Assembly: GCF_026113935.1 (NCBI RefSeq)
Contig: NZ_JAPEUL010000007.1
Span: forward strand, 1,070,784 to 1,134,783
DNA: 64,000 nucleotides
Reading direction: 5' to 3'
Source: Marinomonas rhodophyticola
GTDB taxonomy: Bacteria; Pseudomonadota; Gammaproteobacteria; Pseudomonadales; Marinomonadaceae
Made by a program: the position numbers and the translations under genes. A model generated the notes under the pieces. The model searched no databases. It worked only from the letters and a program-made list of their open reading frames with translations, and was not told the DNA's origin. The stretch's first letter is position 1. Each line of letters starts with the position of its first letter. Below, in pieces: positions 55,271 to 64,000 of this stretch.

Positions 55271-56093
55271 TTAATCTCGATAGTTTGATGGGGTTACGCC
55301 AAAGGCCTGCTTAAATACTCGGTTGAAGTGGCTCTGGTCATAAAAACCGACATCAGTGGCGATGTCGGTAATCATCGCATTCTGTTTTGCTAATTGGGCG
55401 CAAGCCCGCTCCAACCTTAACCGCATTAACCAAGCATGTGGGGCCAATCCTGTTTGTTTTTGGAAGCGTCGAATAAATTGAAAACGCGTTAGTTCGCATA
55501 ATTCCGCGAGGTTGTTGAGTGATATTTTGCTGGATAAGTTGGCTTCGCAATATTCTCTAATGGTTTGTAATTGCGTACTCGTTAGGCCAAATGTTTCTTG
55601 AGTAAGTGATTTTTTCTCTGCCGCAAGTAGTAAGTTTGACAGCGCGTTGGTCCATAATGTGTCTTTGTGAAGCTGGCTGGTATATTGGCTTGGATCGAAT
55701 GCTTGAATGAGCTGTAAAAACGTATCGTTGTGTGTGGGTTGTGTAATTAATGACGGTGCCAGTTGAAGGTGTGCTTCTCTATTTTGGCTATCAAGCAAGG
55801 CGGCTTGCATTAACTCTGGTGGAACACGGAAAGTTTTTAAATGGCGTGTTGTTTTATCCCGACCAGCGCCGTCATGTACTTCGCCGGGTGGCATTAGGCA
55901 AATTTGTCCGAGGAATTAAGTCTAGAATTTTGTGCTGAACTTTTTGATGCTGAGTGCCTTGAGTCACAAGCCCTATGTGGTAGTCCAAGTGATAGTGCGG
56001 CTGAAAATGAAACTCAGTGAGGGTGGCTGCGCTGATGACAAGGCCGGGTAACTCTTCAATGTGTTGATAGCGAAAGGATTCATTGCTCGACAT
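55271..56093 (-). CDS. AraC-family regulator with cupin sensor (frameshift)
   Basis: The N-terminal sensor (MSSNESFRYQHIEELPGLVI, FHFQPHYHLDYHIGLVTQG) is an AraC-type cupin with His-rich metal-like site. The rest carries MPPGEVHDGAG and two HTH units (ISLNNLAELCELTRFQFIRR and ITDIATDVGFYDQSHFNRVF). They are in different frames. Removing one base near 55907-55913 gives DLIPGQICLMPPGEVHDG, the usual cupin edge; two missing bases would also fit. The corrected length is about 274 residues. Regulated genes are not obvious. Confidence 0.85.
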
Positions 56094-56277
56094 CGTACAA
56101 ACGTCTCATTGTTTCTTTGATTAATCTCGTATTATTGGTGACTTTTGTCCCTTAACAGTGCTTACTTATGGTAGCGATAAATTTGTCGTTCCGCTTGTAT
56201 TTTTGTGCGTGGTGATTCATAGCATCATGGAAAGGAAATTAAGTCGGGTATGTTTTGAAAATTAAGGATTCATTGTT

Positions 56278-57216
56278 ATGGAAGAGTTATTTGGCTATAT
56301 ATTGAGCGTTCAGACTCTGGTACTTGTGCTGGTGGTTGTGCTGTTAAAAACCTCAATCAAGTTTGTACCGCAGAATCAGGCGTATGTGATTGAGCGTTTT
56401 GGGAAGTACCAATCCACAAAAGAAGCAGGGTTGAATTTTATCTTTCCTTTTATTGATCGTATTTCTGCCGATCGTACCTTAAAAGAGCAGGCGGTGGATG
56501 TGCCTGAGCAAAGCGCTATTACCAAGGATAATATTTCTTTGCGTGTTGATGGCGTATTGTATTTCCGTGTATTAGACCCTTATAAAGCAACGTATGGCGT
56601 AGAGAATTATGTCTTCGCTGTTACTCAGTTGGCGCAAACGACCATGCGTTCTGAGTTAGGTAAGATGGAATTGGATAAAACGTTTGAAGAGCGCGATGTG
56701 CTGAATACCAATATTGTGGCGTCGATTAACGATGCGGCAGGCCCTTGGGGGATTCAAGTGTTGCGTTACGAAATAAAAGACATTGTTCCACCACAATCTG
56801 TGATGGAAGCAATGGAAGCTCAAATGAAAGCGGAACGCGTAAAACGTGCGCAGATTTTGGAGTCGGAAGGGGATCGTCAAGCGGCGATTAACCGTGCTGA
56901 AGGTCAAAAAGCGTCTGTGGTTTTGGCGGCAGAAGCGGATAAAGAAGAACAAGTGTTACGTGCTGAAGGTGAGGCGAAAGCCATTGTTGCCGTCGCTTCA
57001 GCCCAGGCTGAGGCATTGCGTCAGGTTGGTGAAGCGGCCAATACAGAAGCCGGTCAAAAAGCCATACAATTAGATTTGGCAACCAAAGCCATTGAGGCGA
57101 AGCACGCCATTGCAGAGGAATCGTCCGTGGTCTTGTTGCCGGATGGCGCGACAGAAGCATCGGCGGTGGTTGCTCAAGCGATGACGATTATTCAGAAAAT
57201 GTCGAAAGGGAGCTAG
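56278..57216 (+). CDS. SPFH/stomatin-like membrane protein (QmcA-type)
   Basis: A 312-residue protein with one N-terminal helix (VQTLVLVLVVVLLKTSIKF), then the SPFH/PHB domain (VPQNQAYVIERFGKYQSTKE; RTLKEQAVDVPEQSAITKDN) and an Ala/Glu/Lys-rich coiled coil (AEGQKASVVLAAEADKEEQV). Stomatin/QmcA proteins form oligomeric rings in the inner membrane and chaperone or scaffold membrane proteins. The NfeD gene starts two bases after its stop, the conserved partner arrangement. Confidence 0.92.
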   Translation: MEELFGYILSVQTLVLVLVVVLLKTSIKFVPQNQAYVIERFGKYQSTKEAGLNFIFPFIDRISADRTLKEQAVDVPEQSAITKDNISLRVDGVLYFRVLDPYKATYGVENYVFAVTQLAQTTMRSELGKMELDKTFEERDVLNTNIVASINDAAGPWGIQVLRYEIKDIVPPQSVMEAMEAQMKAERVKRAQILESEGDRQAAINRAEGQKASVVLAAEADKEEQVLRAEGEAKAIVAVASAQAEALRQVGEAANTEAGQKAIQLDLATKAIEAKHAIAEESSVVLLPDGATEASAVVAQAMTIIQKMSKGS

Positions 57217-57218
57217 TT

Positions 57219-57680
57219 ATGGACATCATTGCCAATAATCTGGCCCAAAGCTTGTTTATTGTTGGTTTGATTCTACTAGCCATTGAAGTGGTAGTGCTGG
57301 GGTTTTCTACCTTTGTGTTGTTCTTTGTTGGCTTGGCTGCCATGGCAACAGGTGCTTTGGTTTATATTGAAATATTGCCAAATAGTTTGTTGAGTGCTTC
57401 GTTGAGCACTGGCGTGATTACGGTGGTGGCAGCATTGGTTTTGTGGAAGCCAATGAAGCACATGCAATCTAAGGTGAGTACAAAAAAAGCCAAAAGCGAA
57501 TTTGCGGATCATCAGTTCTTTTTGACGGAATCAGTGTCACCTACTCAGTCGCCTAAATATCGCTATTCTGGTGTGGAATGGTCTTTGGTCAGTGAAGAGT
57601 TCATTGAAGCCGGAACGAAAGTCGAAGTGACTGAGGCTGAAGTCGGTAAATTGCATATCAAAGCGATTGATTTGAAGTAA
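57219..57680 (+). CDS. NfeD-like membrane protein (stomatin partner)
   Basis: A 153-residue protein with two to three N-terminal helices (LFIVGLILLAIEVVVLGFST; FVGLAAMATGALVYI) and a C-terminal soluble OB-like domain (VEWSLVSEEFIEAGTKVEVT). This short form of NfeD is encoded next to a stomatin gene in many bacteria and forms its partner complex. It starts two bases after the SPFH stop. A strong terminator follows. Confidence 0.9.
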   Translation: MDIIANNLAQSLFIVGLILLAIEVVVLGFSTFVLFFVGLAAMATGALVYIEILPNSLLSASLSTGVITVVAALVLWKPMKHMQSKVSTKKAKSEFADHQFFLTESVSPTQSPKYRYSGVEWSLVSEEFIEAGTKVEVTEAEVGKLHIKAIDLK

Positions 57681-57701
57681 CAGTTTTTTGTTTTTCTCAA
57701 G

Positions 57702-57740
57702 AAGCGTCAAGTGGATAATGTCTCACTTGACGCTTTTTTT
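57702..57740. terminator. Terminator after the SPFH/NfeD operon
   Basis: Perfect 12-bp arms aagcgtcaagtg and cacttgacgctt with a 10-base loop, followed by TTTTT. Its minus-strand side also faces the end of the usp gene. Confidence 0.92.
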
Positions 57741-57770
57741 GTCATATGGCTTTCGCCCGATGGCGATGGA

Positions 57771-58620
57771 TTAACGAAGGATGAGCAAAGGAATATCACT
57801 TTCAATAATCATTTTACTGGTGTTGCTGCCTACGAAAAACTGCCGTAGTCTTGAATGGCCGTAAGCTCCCATTGCCATCAATTCTATCTGATTTTCTTCT
57901 TTGTACAGGGTTAATGTAGGGTAAATTTTGCTCGGTTTAATAGAAGCGATTACCTCAAAACCTTCTTCTTCAAGAATTTGCTGCGCTTCATCTAATTTCT
58001 GGCGCCTTTCTGGCGTCTCTTCTCCTACCATGACCAAGTGGCAGGGTAATCCAATTAATAGCGGGCTTTGTGCAATACGCGAGATGGCATTATCGGCTGC
58101 TTCTCGACCATCATAAGCAATCATAAAATTACGAGGGGGTGAATTTTCCTACGTTGATAAGAATGGGACGATGTGATGTTCGAGCGACTCTCTCTATATG
58201 TGAGCCAATGGTATGGGCGTCCATGGTATGGTTACTACCAAGGCGTCCAACCACGATAAGACGTGTTTCGTCCTCTAAATGCAGTAAATTGTCGACTAGG
58301 TCTCCATGACGTTGGAGTAATGCAATTTGCTTCGCGCCTGCGTTTTGCGCGAAGTCTTTGGCGTTTTCGAGCACCAGTTTGCCATGTTCCAACGCAAGTT
58401 TAGCTCGCTTTTCATCAAGAGCAACCAGTTCATCGAGCAGATGCTCTCGACTACCAAGACCAATTGAACCAGATAAATCCTCATCGGATCTGTTGGCTTC
58501 TTTTTCTAAAGAATGTAGCAATATTAACGGTGATCCCATTTGTTTTGCAGCCCAAACTGAGGCTGTAGTGACGTGCTCAGATAAAGAGGATCCATCAATA
58601 CAGGCGATTATGTTTGTCAT
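57771..58620 (-). CDS. Tandem universal stress protein (two UspA domains; frameshift)
   Basis: The first domain (MTNIIACIDGSSLSEHVTTA) has the UspA ATP-binding-like motif at its end, VVGRLGSNHTMDAHTIGSH. The second domain (MIAYDGREAADNAISRI) ends with MGAYGHSRLRQFFVGSNTS, the G-x2-G-x9-G(S/T) nucleotide loop. They lie in different frames. Removing one base of the five-G run at 58135-58139 gives GKFTPRNFMIAYDG, about 282 residues, the common tandem UspA format. Single-domain genes overlapping at this point would be unusual. It is probably induced by stress; no regulator is evident. Confidence 0.88.
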
Positions 58621-58884
58621 AATTATGCTCCTTGTCTTTATTCTAAAGCCTATTTGTGAGGGCTTTATCAGCATCATTAATAAGAATAGTTCATAGGCAG
58701 TGTTTTTACCGCTTAGAAATAAGACTGAAGCTGTGTTGTCTTGCTCGAGATGAATAAAAAATACCCAGACTGTACCAAGGTACAATAGCGGCCTTGTTAT
58801 TAATCTCCTATCTTGTGGGTAATCATAAAATTATTGCGTCTTTTTTAAGGCTCTTTTAAAGACTTCTTTTCTAGGGAAAATACC

Positions 58885-61800
58885 ATGAGCGACAGTCAAG
58901 TTTCATTTGCAACACTAGGTAACGCGATCGGCTTTATTACAAAATTAAGCGGATCGGTTACTGTTCAATCGATTGATGGGCAAGAGCGAGTGGTTAAAAT
59001 CGGGGATCCGATTTTCTTTGGAGAAACCGTCATTACTGGAGCTAACGGCAGCGCGGCTATTGCATTTATTGATGGTACAGAGGTTGTCATTGGTAATGAT
59101 GCTGTGGTTGAAATCACTGATGAAGTTTACAACAGTGGTGATAACGCTGACCTTGTTGCAGACTCTTCTGCCGATGTCGATGCCTTGCAAGAAGCGATTT
59201 TAGCGGGTGATGACCCGACGCTTATTCAGGATGCACCTGCGGCAGGTGAAGCGCAAGGCTTCGAACAACAACGTGTCGATGTTGATATTGATCGAAATGA
59301 CAACAGCGCACTGCCTACGTTTGGTAATGATACCTCTAGTGTATTACCAACATATGGTTATGACACAGACAACGGTAGCGGCGGACAAACAGGACAAAAC
59401 CAATACTCCGCTCCTTCTAGTTCAAACAGAGCATCCTCTGAGACAACCTCAACAACATCCTCTGAGACAACCTCAACAACAGCATCTCCTGTTGCAGCCG
59501 TTGCTGGTACTGTGACGGTTAATTCTATCACCTCCGACGACATGATTAATGCGACCGAAGCAACCAGTACCATTACCGTGTCTGGTACGGCGACTGGCGG
59601 TGATATTGCTCAAGGTGATCAAGTTGTATTAGTGATCAATGGAACGACTTACACCACGACCGTCAGTGCTACTGGTACTTGGTCGGTTGGCGTTGCAGGC
59701 TCTGATCTGGCTGCGGATACCGAATTTGATGTGGTTGTAACTTCTAGTAATAGCTCTGGTGACACAGTTGAGAGCATTGGTACTTCGACGCATACCGTGG
59801 ATCAAAGCGCTTTGCTTGTTAACCTTGATATCGATCCTATTACGGAAGACAGTACTATTAATGCTGCTGAGAGCAACGCTACTGTTACGATCACGGGCAC
59901 GGTTACGGGTGATGCATTTGAAAGTGGTGTTGTTACTCTTGTTATCAATGGTGTTAGTTATGAAACACAGGTAGAGAGTGATGGCACTTGGTCTGTTGAT
60001 GTGGCAGGGTCAGACCTATCCGCTGATTCAGATCGTATTGTTGAAGCCAGTGTTGTTGTTTCCAATAATATTGGACAACAAGGAACAACAGATACAACAG
60101 AAAGCTACCTCGTTAAAACAAGTTCCAGAGCAAGTATTAGCGTCAATAGTATTACTTCTGATGATATTATTAATGCAGAAGAAAGCGAAAGTAACGTTAC
60201 TGTTTCCGGTCGAGTTGGTTTTGATGCATCCGCTGGCGATGTTGTTTCAATGACCATTAACGGCACGCTCTATACTGCGGTTGTTTTAGCGAATAAAACT
60301 TGGAGTGTCGAAGTTGCGGGTTCTGACCTTGCTCAAGATACTTCTTTCCAAGCCAGTGTCACAGGGCAAGACAGCGCGGGCAACTCTTACAGTGCAACAA
60401 CAACGTCAACTCATACGGTTGACCTTGCCGCGACAGCGGGTACGGTGACAGTGAATGCGATCACATCTGATGACGTGATCAACGCGAGCGAAGCGGCTGG
60501 CACAGTGTCCGTGACAGGTACAGCAACAGGTGGCGACATCGCAGAAGGCGATACCGTGACCTTGGTGATCAACGGCAAGACTTACACAACCGCAGTGGAT
60601 GAAAACGGCGAATGGTCTGTAGACGTAGCGGGTTCTGACCTTGCCGCGGATACGGCGTTCGATGCGGTCGTGACGTCTTCTGATGCCGCGGGCAACACAG
60701 TCGATACAACAGGTTCTTCAACTCATACGGTTGACCTTGCCGCGACAGCGGGTACGGTGACAGTGAATGCGATCACATCTGATGACGTGATCAACGCGAG
60801 CGAAGCGGCTGGCACAGTGTCCGTGACAGGTACAGCAACAGGTGGCGACATCGCAGAAGGCGATACCGTGACCTTGGTGATCAACGGCAAGACTTACACA
60901 ACCGCAGTGGATGAAAACGGCGAATGGTCTGTAGACGTAGCGGGTTCTGACCTTGCCGCGGATACGGCGTTCGATGCGGTCGTGACGTCTTCTGATGCCG
61001 CGGGCAACACAGTCGATACAACAGGTTCTTCAACTCATACGGTTGACCTTGCCGCGACAGCGGGTACGGTGACAGTGAATGCGATCACATCTGATGACGT
61101 GATCAACGCGAGCGAAGCGGCTGGCACAGTGTCCGTGACAGGTACAGCAACAGGTGGCGACATCGCAGAAGGCGATACCGTGACCTTGGTGATCAACGGC
61201 AAGACTTACACAACCGCAGTGGATGAAAACGGCGAATGGTCTGTAGACGTAGCGGGTTCTGACCTTGCCGCGGATACGGCGTTCGATGCGGTCGTGACGT
61301 CTTCTGATGCCGCGGGCAACACAGTCGATACAACAGGTTCTTCAACTCATACGGTTGACCTTGCCGCGACAGCGGGTACGGTGACAGTGAATGCGATCAC
61401 ATCTGATGACGTGATCAACGCGAGCGAAGCGGCTGGCACAGTGTCCGTGACAGGTACAGCAACAGGTGGCGACATCGCAGAAGGCGATACCGTGACCTTG
61501 GTGATCAACGGCAAGACTTACACAACCGCAGTGGATGAAAACGGCGAATGGTCTGTAGACGTAGCGGGTTCTGACCTTGCCGCGGATACGGCGTTCGATG
61601 CGGTCGTGACGTCTTCTGATGCCGCGGGCAACACAGTCGATACAACAGGTTCTTCAACTCATACGGTTGACCTTGCCGCGACAGCGGGTACGGTGACAGT
61701 GAATGCGATCACATCTGATGACGTGATCAACGCGAGCGAAGCGGCTGGCACAGTGTCCGTGACAGGTACAGCAACAGGTGGCGACATCGCAGAAGGCGAT

Positions 61801-64000
61801 ACCGTGACCTTGGTGATCAACGGCAAGACTTACACAACCGCAGTGGATGAAAACGGCGAATGGTCTGTAGACGTAGCGGGTTCTGACCTTGCCGCGGATA
61901 CGGCGTTCGATGCGGTCGTGACGTCTTCTGATGCCGCGGGCAACACAGTCGATACAACAGGTTCTTCAACTCATACGGTTGACCTTGCCGCGACAGCGGG
62001 TACGGTGACAGTGAATGCGATCACATCTGATGACGTGATCAACGCGAGCGAAGCGGCTGGCACAGTGTCCGTGACAGGTACAGCAACAGGTGGCGACATC
62101 GCAGAAGGCGATACCGTGACCTTGGTGATCAACGGCAAGACTTACACAACCGCAGTGGATGAAAACGGCGAATGGTCTGTAGACGTAGCGGGTTCTGACC
62201 TTGCCGCGGATACGGCGTCTCGATGCGGTCGTGACGTCTTCTGATGCCGCGGGCAACACAGTCGATACAACAGGTTCTTCAACTCATACGGTTGACCTTG
62301 CCGCGACAGCGGGTACGGTGACAGTGAATGCGATCACATCTGATGACGTGATCAACGCGAGCGAAGCGGCTGGCACAGTGTCCGTGACAGGTACAGCAAC
62401 AGGTGGCGACATCGCAGAAGGCGATACCGTGACCTTGGTGATCAACGGCAAGACTTACACAACCGCAGTGGATGAAAACGGCGAATGGTCTGTAGACGTA
62501 GCGGGTTCTGACCTTGCCGCGGATACGGCGTCTCGATGCGGTCGTGACGTCTTCTGATGCCGCGGGCAACACAGTCGATACAACAGGTTCTTCAACTCAT
62601 ACGGTTGACCTTGCCGCGACAGCGGGTACGGTGACAGTGAATGCGATCACATCTGATGACGTGATCAACGCGAGCGAAGCGGCTGGCACAGTGTCCGTGA
62701 CAGGTACAGCAACAGGTGGCGACATCGCAGAAGGCGATACCGTGACCTTGGTGATCAACGGCAAGACTTACACAACCGCAGTGGATGAAAACGGCGAATG
62801 GTCTGTAGACGTAGCGGGTTCTGACCTTGCCGCGGATACGGCGTTCGATGCGGTCGTGACGTCTTCTGATGCCGCGGGCAACACAGTCGATACAACAGGT
62901 TCTTCAACTCATACGGTTGACCTTGCCGCGACAGCGGGTACGGTGACAGTGAATGCGATCACATCTGATGACGTGATCAACGCGAGCGAAGCGGCTGGCA
63001 CAGTGTCCGTGACAGGTACAGCAACAGGTGGCGACATCGCAGAAGGCGATACCGTGACCTTGGTGATCAACGGCAAGACTTACACAACCGCAGTGGATGA
63101 AAACGGCGAATGGTCTGTAGACGTAGCGGGTTCTGACCTTGCCGCGGATACGGCGTTCGATGCGGTCGTGACGTCTTCTGATGCCGCGGGCAACACAGTC
63201 GATACAACAGGTTCTTCAACTCATACGGTTGACCTTGCCGCGACAGCGGGTACGGTGACAGTGAATGCGATCACATCTGATGACGTGATCAACGCGAGCG
63301 AAGCGGCTGGCACAGTGTCCGTGACAGGTACAGCAACAGGTGGCGACATCGCAGAAGGCGATACCGTGACCTTGGTGATCAACGGCAAGACTTACACAAC
63401 CGCAGTGGATGAAAACGGCGAATGGTCTGTAGACGTAGCGGGTTCTGACCTTGCCGCGGATACGGCGTCTCGATGCGGTCGTGACGTCTTCTGATGCCGC
63501 GGGCAACACAGTCGATACAACAGGTTCTTCAACTCATACGGTTGACCTTGCCGCGACAGCGGGTACGGTGACAGTGAATGCGATCACATCTGATGACGTG
63601 ATCAACGCGAGCGAAGCGGCTGGCACAGTGTCCGTGACAGGTACAGCAACAGGTGGCGACATCGCAGAAGGCGATACCGTGACCTTGGTGATCAACGGCA
63701 AGACTTACACAACCGCAGTGGATGAAAACGGCGAATGGTCTGTAGACGTAGCGGGTTCTGACCTTGCCGCGGATACGGCGTCTCGATGCGGTCGTGACGT
63801 CTTCTGATGCCGCGGGCAACACAGTCGATACAACAGGTTCTTCAACTCATACGGTTGACCTTGCCGCGACAGCGGGTACGGTGACAGTGAATGCGATCAC
63901 ATCTGATGACGTGATCAACGCGAGCGAAGCGGCTGGCACAGTGTCCGTGACAGGTACAGCAACAGGTGGCGACATCGCAGAAGGCGATACCGTGACCTTG
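58885..64000 (+). CDS. Giant RTX-type adhesin, N-terminal part (MpIBP/MpAFP-like), 3' cut by window edge
   Basis: The N terminus (about 1-190) is a LapA-like retention module: IGDPIFFGETVITGANGSAA, FIDGTEVVIGNDAVVEI, and the di-alanine protease motif PAAG at residues 118-121, the kind of site cut by LapG. A Ser/Thr linker (residues about 180-205) contains a 24-base duplicated unit. Three diverged Ig-like repeats (from about residue 205) follow, then near-identical 104-residue repeats from base 60418: NAITSDDVINASEAAGTVSV, then the FDAVVTSSDAAGNTVDTTG tail. This matches the start of the 1.5-MDa ice-binding adhesin of Marinomonas primoryensis, whose region II has about 120 such repeats. The frame breaks at 62219 and in three later repeats (see findings). 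SD AGGGA precedes the ATG. Confidence 0.9.
59236..59247 (+). other. Di-alanine (PAAG) LapG-type cleavage motif in the retention module
   Basis: Residues 118-121 of the adhesin read PAAG, preceded by DDPTLIQDA. LapA-type adhesins are released when the periplasmic protease LapG cuts a TAAG/PAAG site between the retention module and the extender repeats. The position, about 120 residues in, is right for that role. No lapD or lapG lies in the window. Confidence 0.75.
59434..59481 (+). repeat. 24-bp tandem duplication coding the Ser/Thr linker
   Basis: The 24-base unit tcctctgagacaacctcaac plus aaca occurs twice in tandem and encodes SSETTSTT twice. It forms a flexible linker between the retention module and the Ig-like repeats. 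Confidence 0.85.
60418..64000 (+). repeat. Array of identical 312-bp repeats of the adhesin
   Basis: Copies start at 60418, 60730, 61042, 61354, 61666, 61978, 62291, 62604, 62916, 63228, 63541 and 63854. That is 11 complete copies and a partial one at the edge. By reading they are identical at the nucleotide level except for one inserted C in copies 6, 7, 10 and 11 (positions 62219, 62532, 63469, 63782). Each encodes a 104-residue Ig-like domain; in the known protein these bind calcium and form a rigid extender. Confidence 0.95.

Noticed and set aside
61966-63822. Repeated minus-strand 97-codon frames within the adhesin
   Set aside because: They recur only because the plus-strand repeat recurs; cysteine/arginine-rich composition and no ribosome sites mark them as shadows.
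60418-64000. CRISPR-like repeat array
   Set aside because: The units are contiguous 312-bp coding repeats with no spacers; they encode Ig-like domains in frame.
1-64000. tRNA, rRNA, prophage or insertion sequence
   Set aside because: No cloverleaf-like gene, ribosomal sequence, integrase, transposase or phage structural gene was recognised on either strand.

Overview
The window looks like the chromosome of a marine gammaproteobacterium of the genus Marinomonas. The strongest clue is at the right edge: the start of a giant adhesin with an N-terminal retention module and then near-perfect 312-bp (104-residue) tandem repeats. This matches the ice-binding adhesin MpIBP/MpAFP of Marinomonas primoryensis as I remember it. 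Other content fits a heterotrophic marine oceanospirillad: TRAP and tripartite tricarboxylate (TTT) transporters, a betaine-type BCCT carrier, compatible-solute genes and phosphonate catabolism.

Layout. 1-2.7 kb: the end of a ROK-family gene, a TyrR-like regulator and a tiny membrane protein. 2.7-10.9 kb: a HAD phosphatase, then a TAXI-type TRAP transporter with its own two-component system. The kinase has a periplasmic binding domain, the response regulator is a sigma-54 activator, and a clear -24/-12 promoter with upstream palindromes precedes the transporter. 10.9-12.5 kb: a HopJ-family protein and a Bcr/CflA-type exporter. 12.8-18.4 kb: the first TTT transporter (tctCBA), divergent from a CitA/DcuS-type kinase and CitB/DcuR-type regulator. 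18.6-21.9 kb: an ABC exporter, an SMR exporter and an orphan siderophore-binding protein with Fur-like sites. 22-26 kb: a glucosylglycerate operon (phosphatase, synthase, GH13 phosphorylase). 26-35.2 kb: DMT exporters, a GNAT, a chemoreceptor, an aldo/keto reductase with a divergent LysR, a DUF3010 protein and a class V aminotransferase, with a small family of dispersed repeats at 27.4-30.0 kb. 35.2-41.9 kb: a second TTT transporter with TctDE and an extra periplasmic binding protein. 42-45.7 kb: an AraC regulator, a cupredoxin-like/DUF3034/lipoprotein-globin operon, a VOC protein and an AhpD-like protein. 45.9-50.8 kb: a divergent RimK-like ATP-grasp and GNAT-C39 pair, another GNAT and a threonine aldolase. 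50.9-55.3 kb: a probable choline-phosphonate (TMAEP) operon, tmpA-tmpB-BCCT, with a divergent LysR. 55.3-58.6 kb: an AraC regulator, an SPFH/NfeD pair and a tandem universal stress protein. 58.9-64 kb: the giant adhesin.

Many otherwise well-conserved genes (at least 17) are interrupted by single-base indels, mostly one base missing from a homopolymer. In each case the frame-corrected product reads straight through a conserved motif. I read these mainly as sequencing or assembly errors and give full-length coordinates with the shift position. Four of the adhesin repeats carry the same extra C. The absence of a function at these loci should not be inferred from the raw translation.

No rRNA, tRNA, CRISPR array, insertion sequence or prophage was recognised. 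Family names come from reading the translated sequence and memory of the families; no database search was run.
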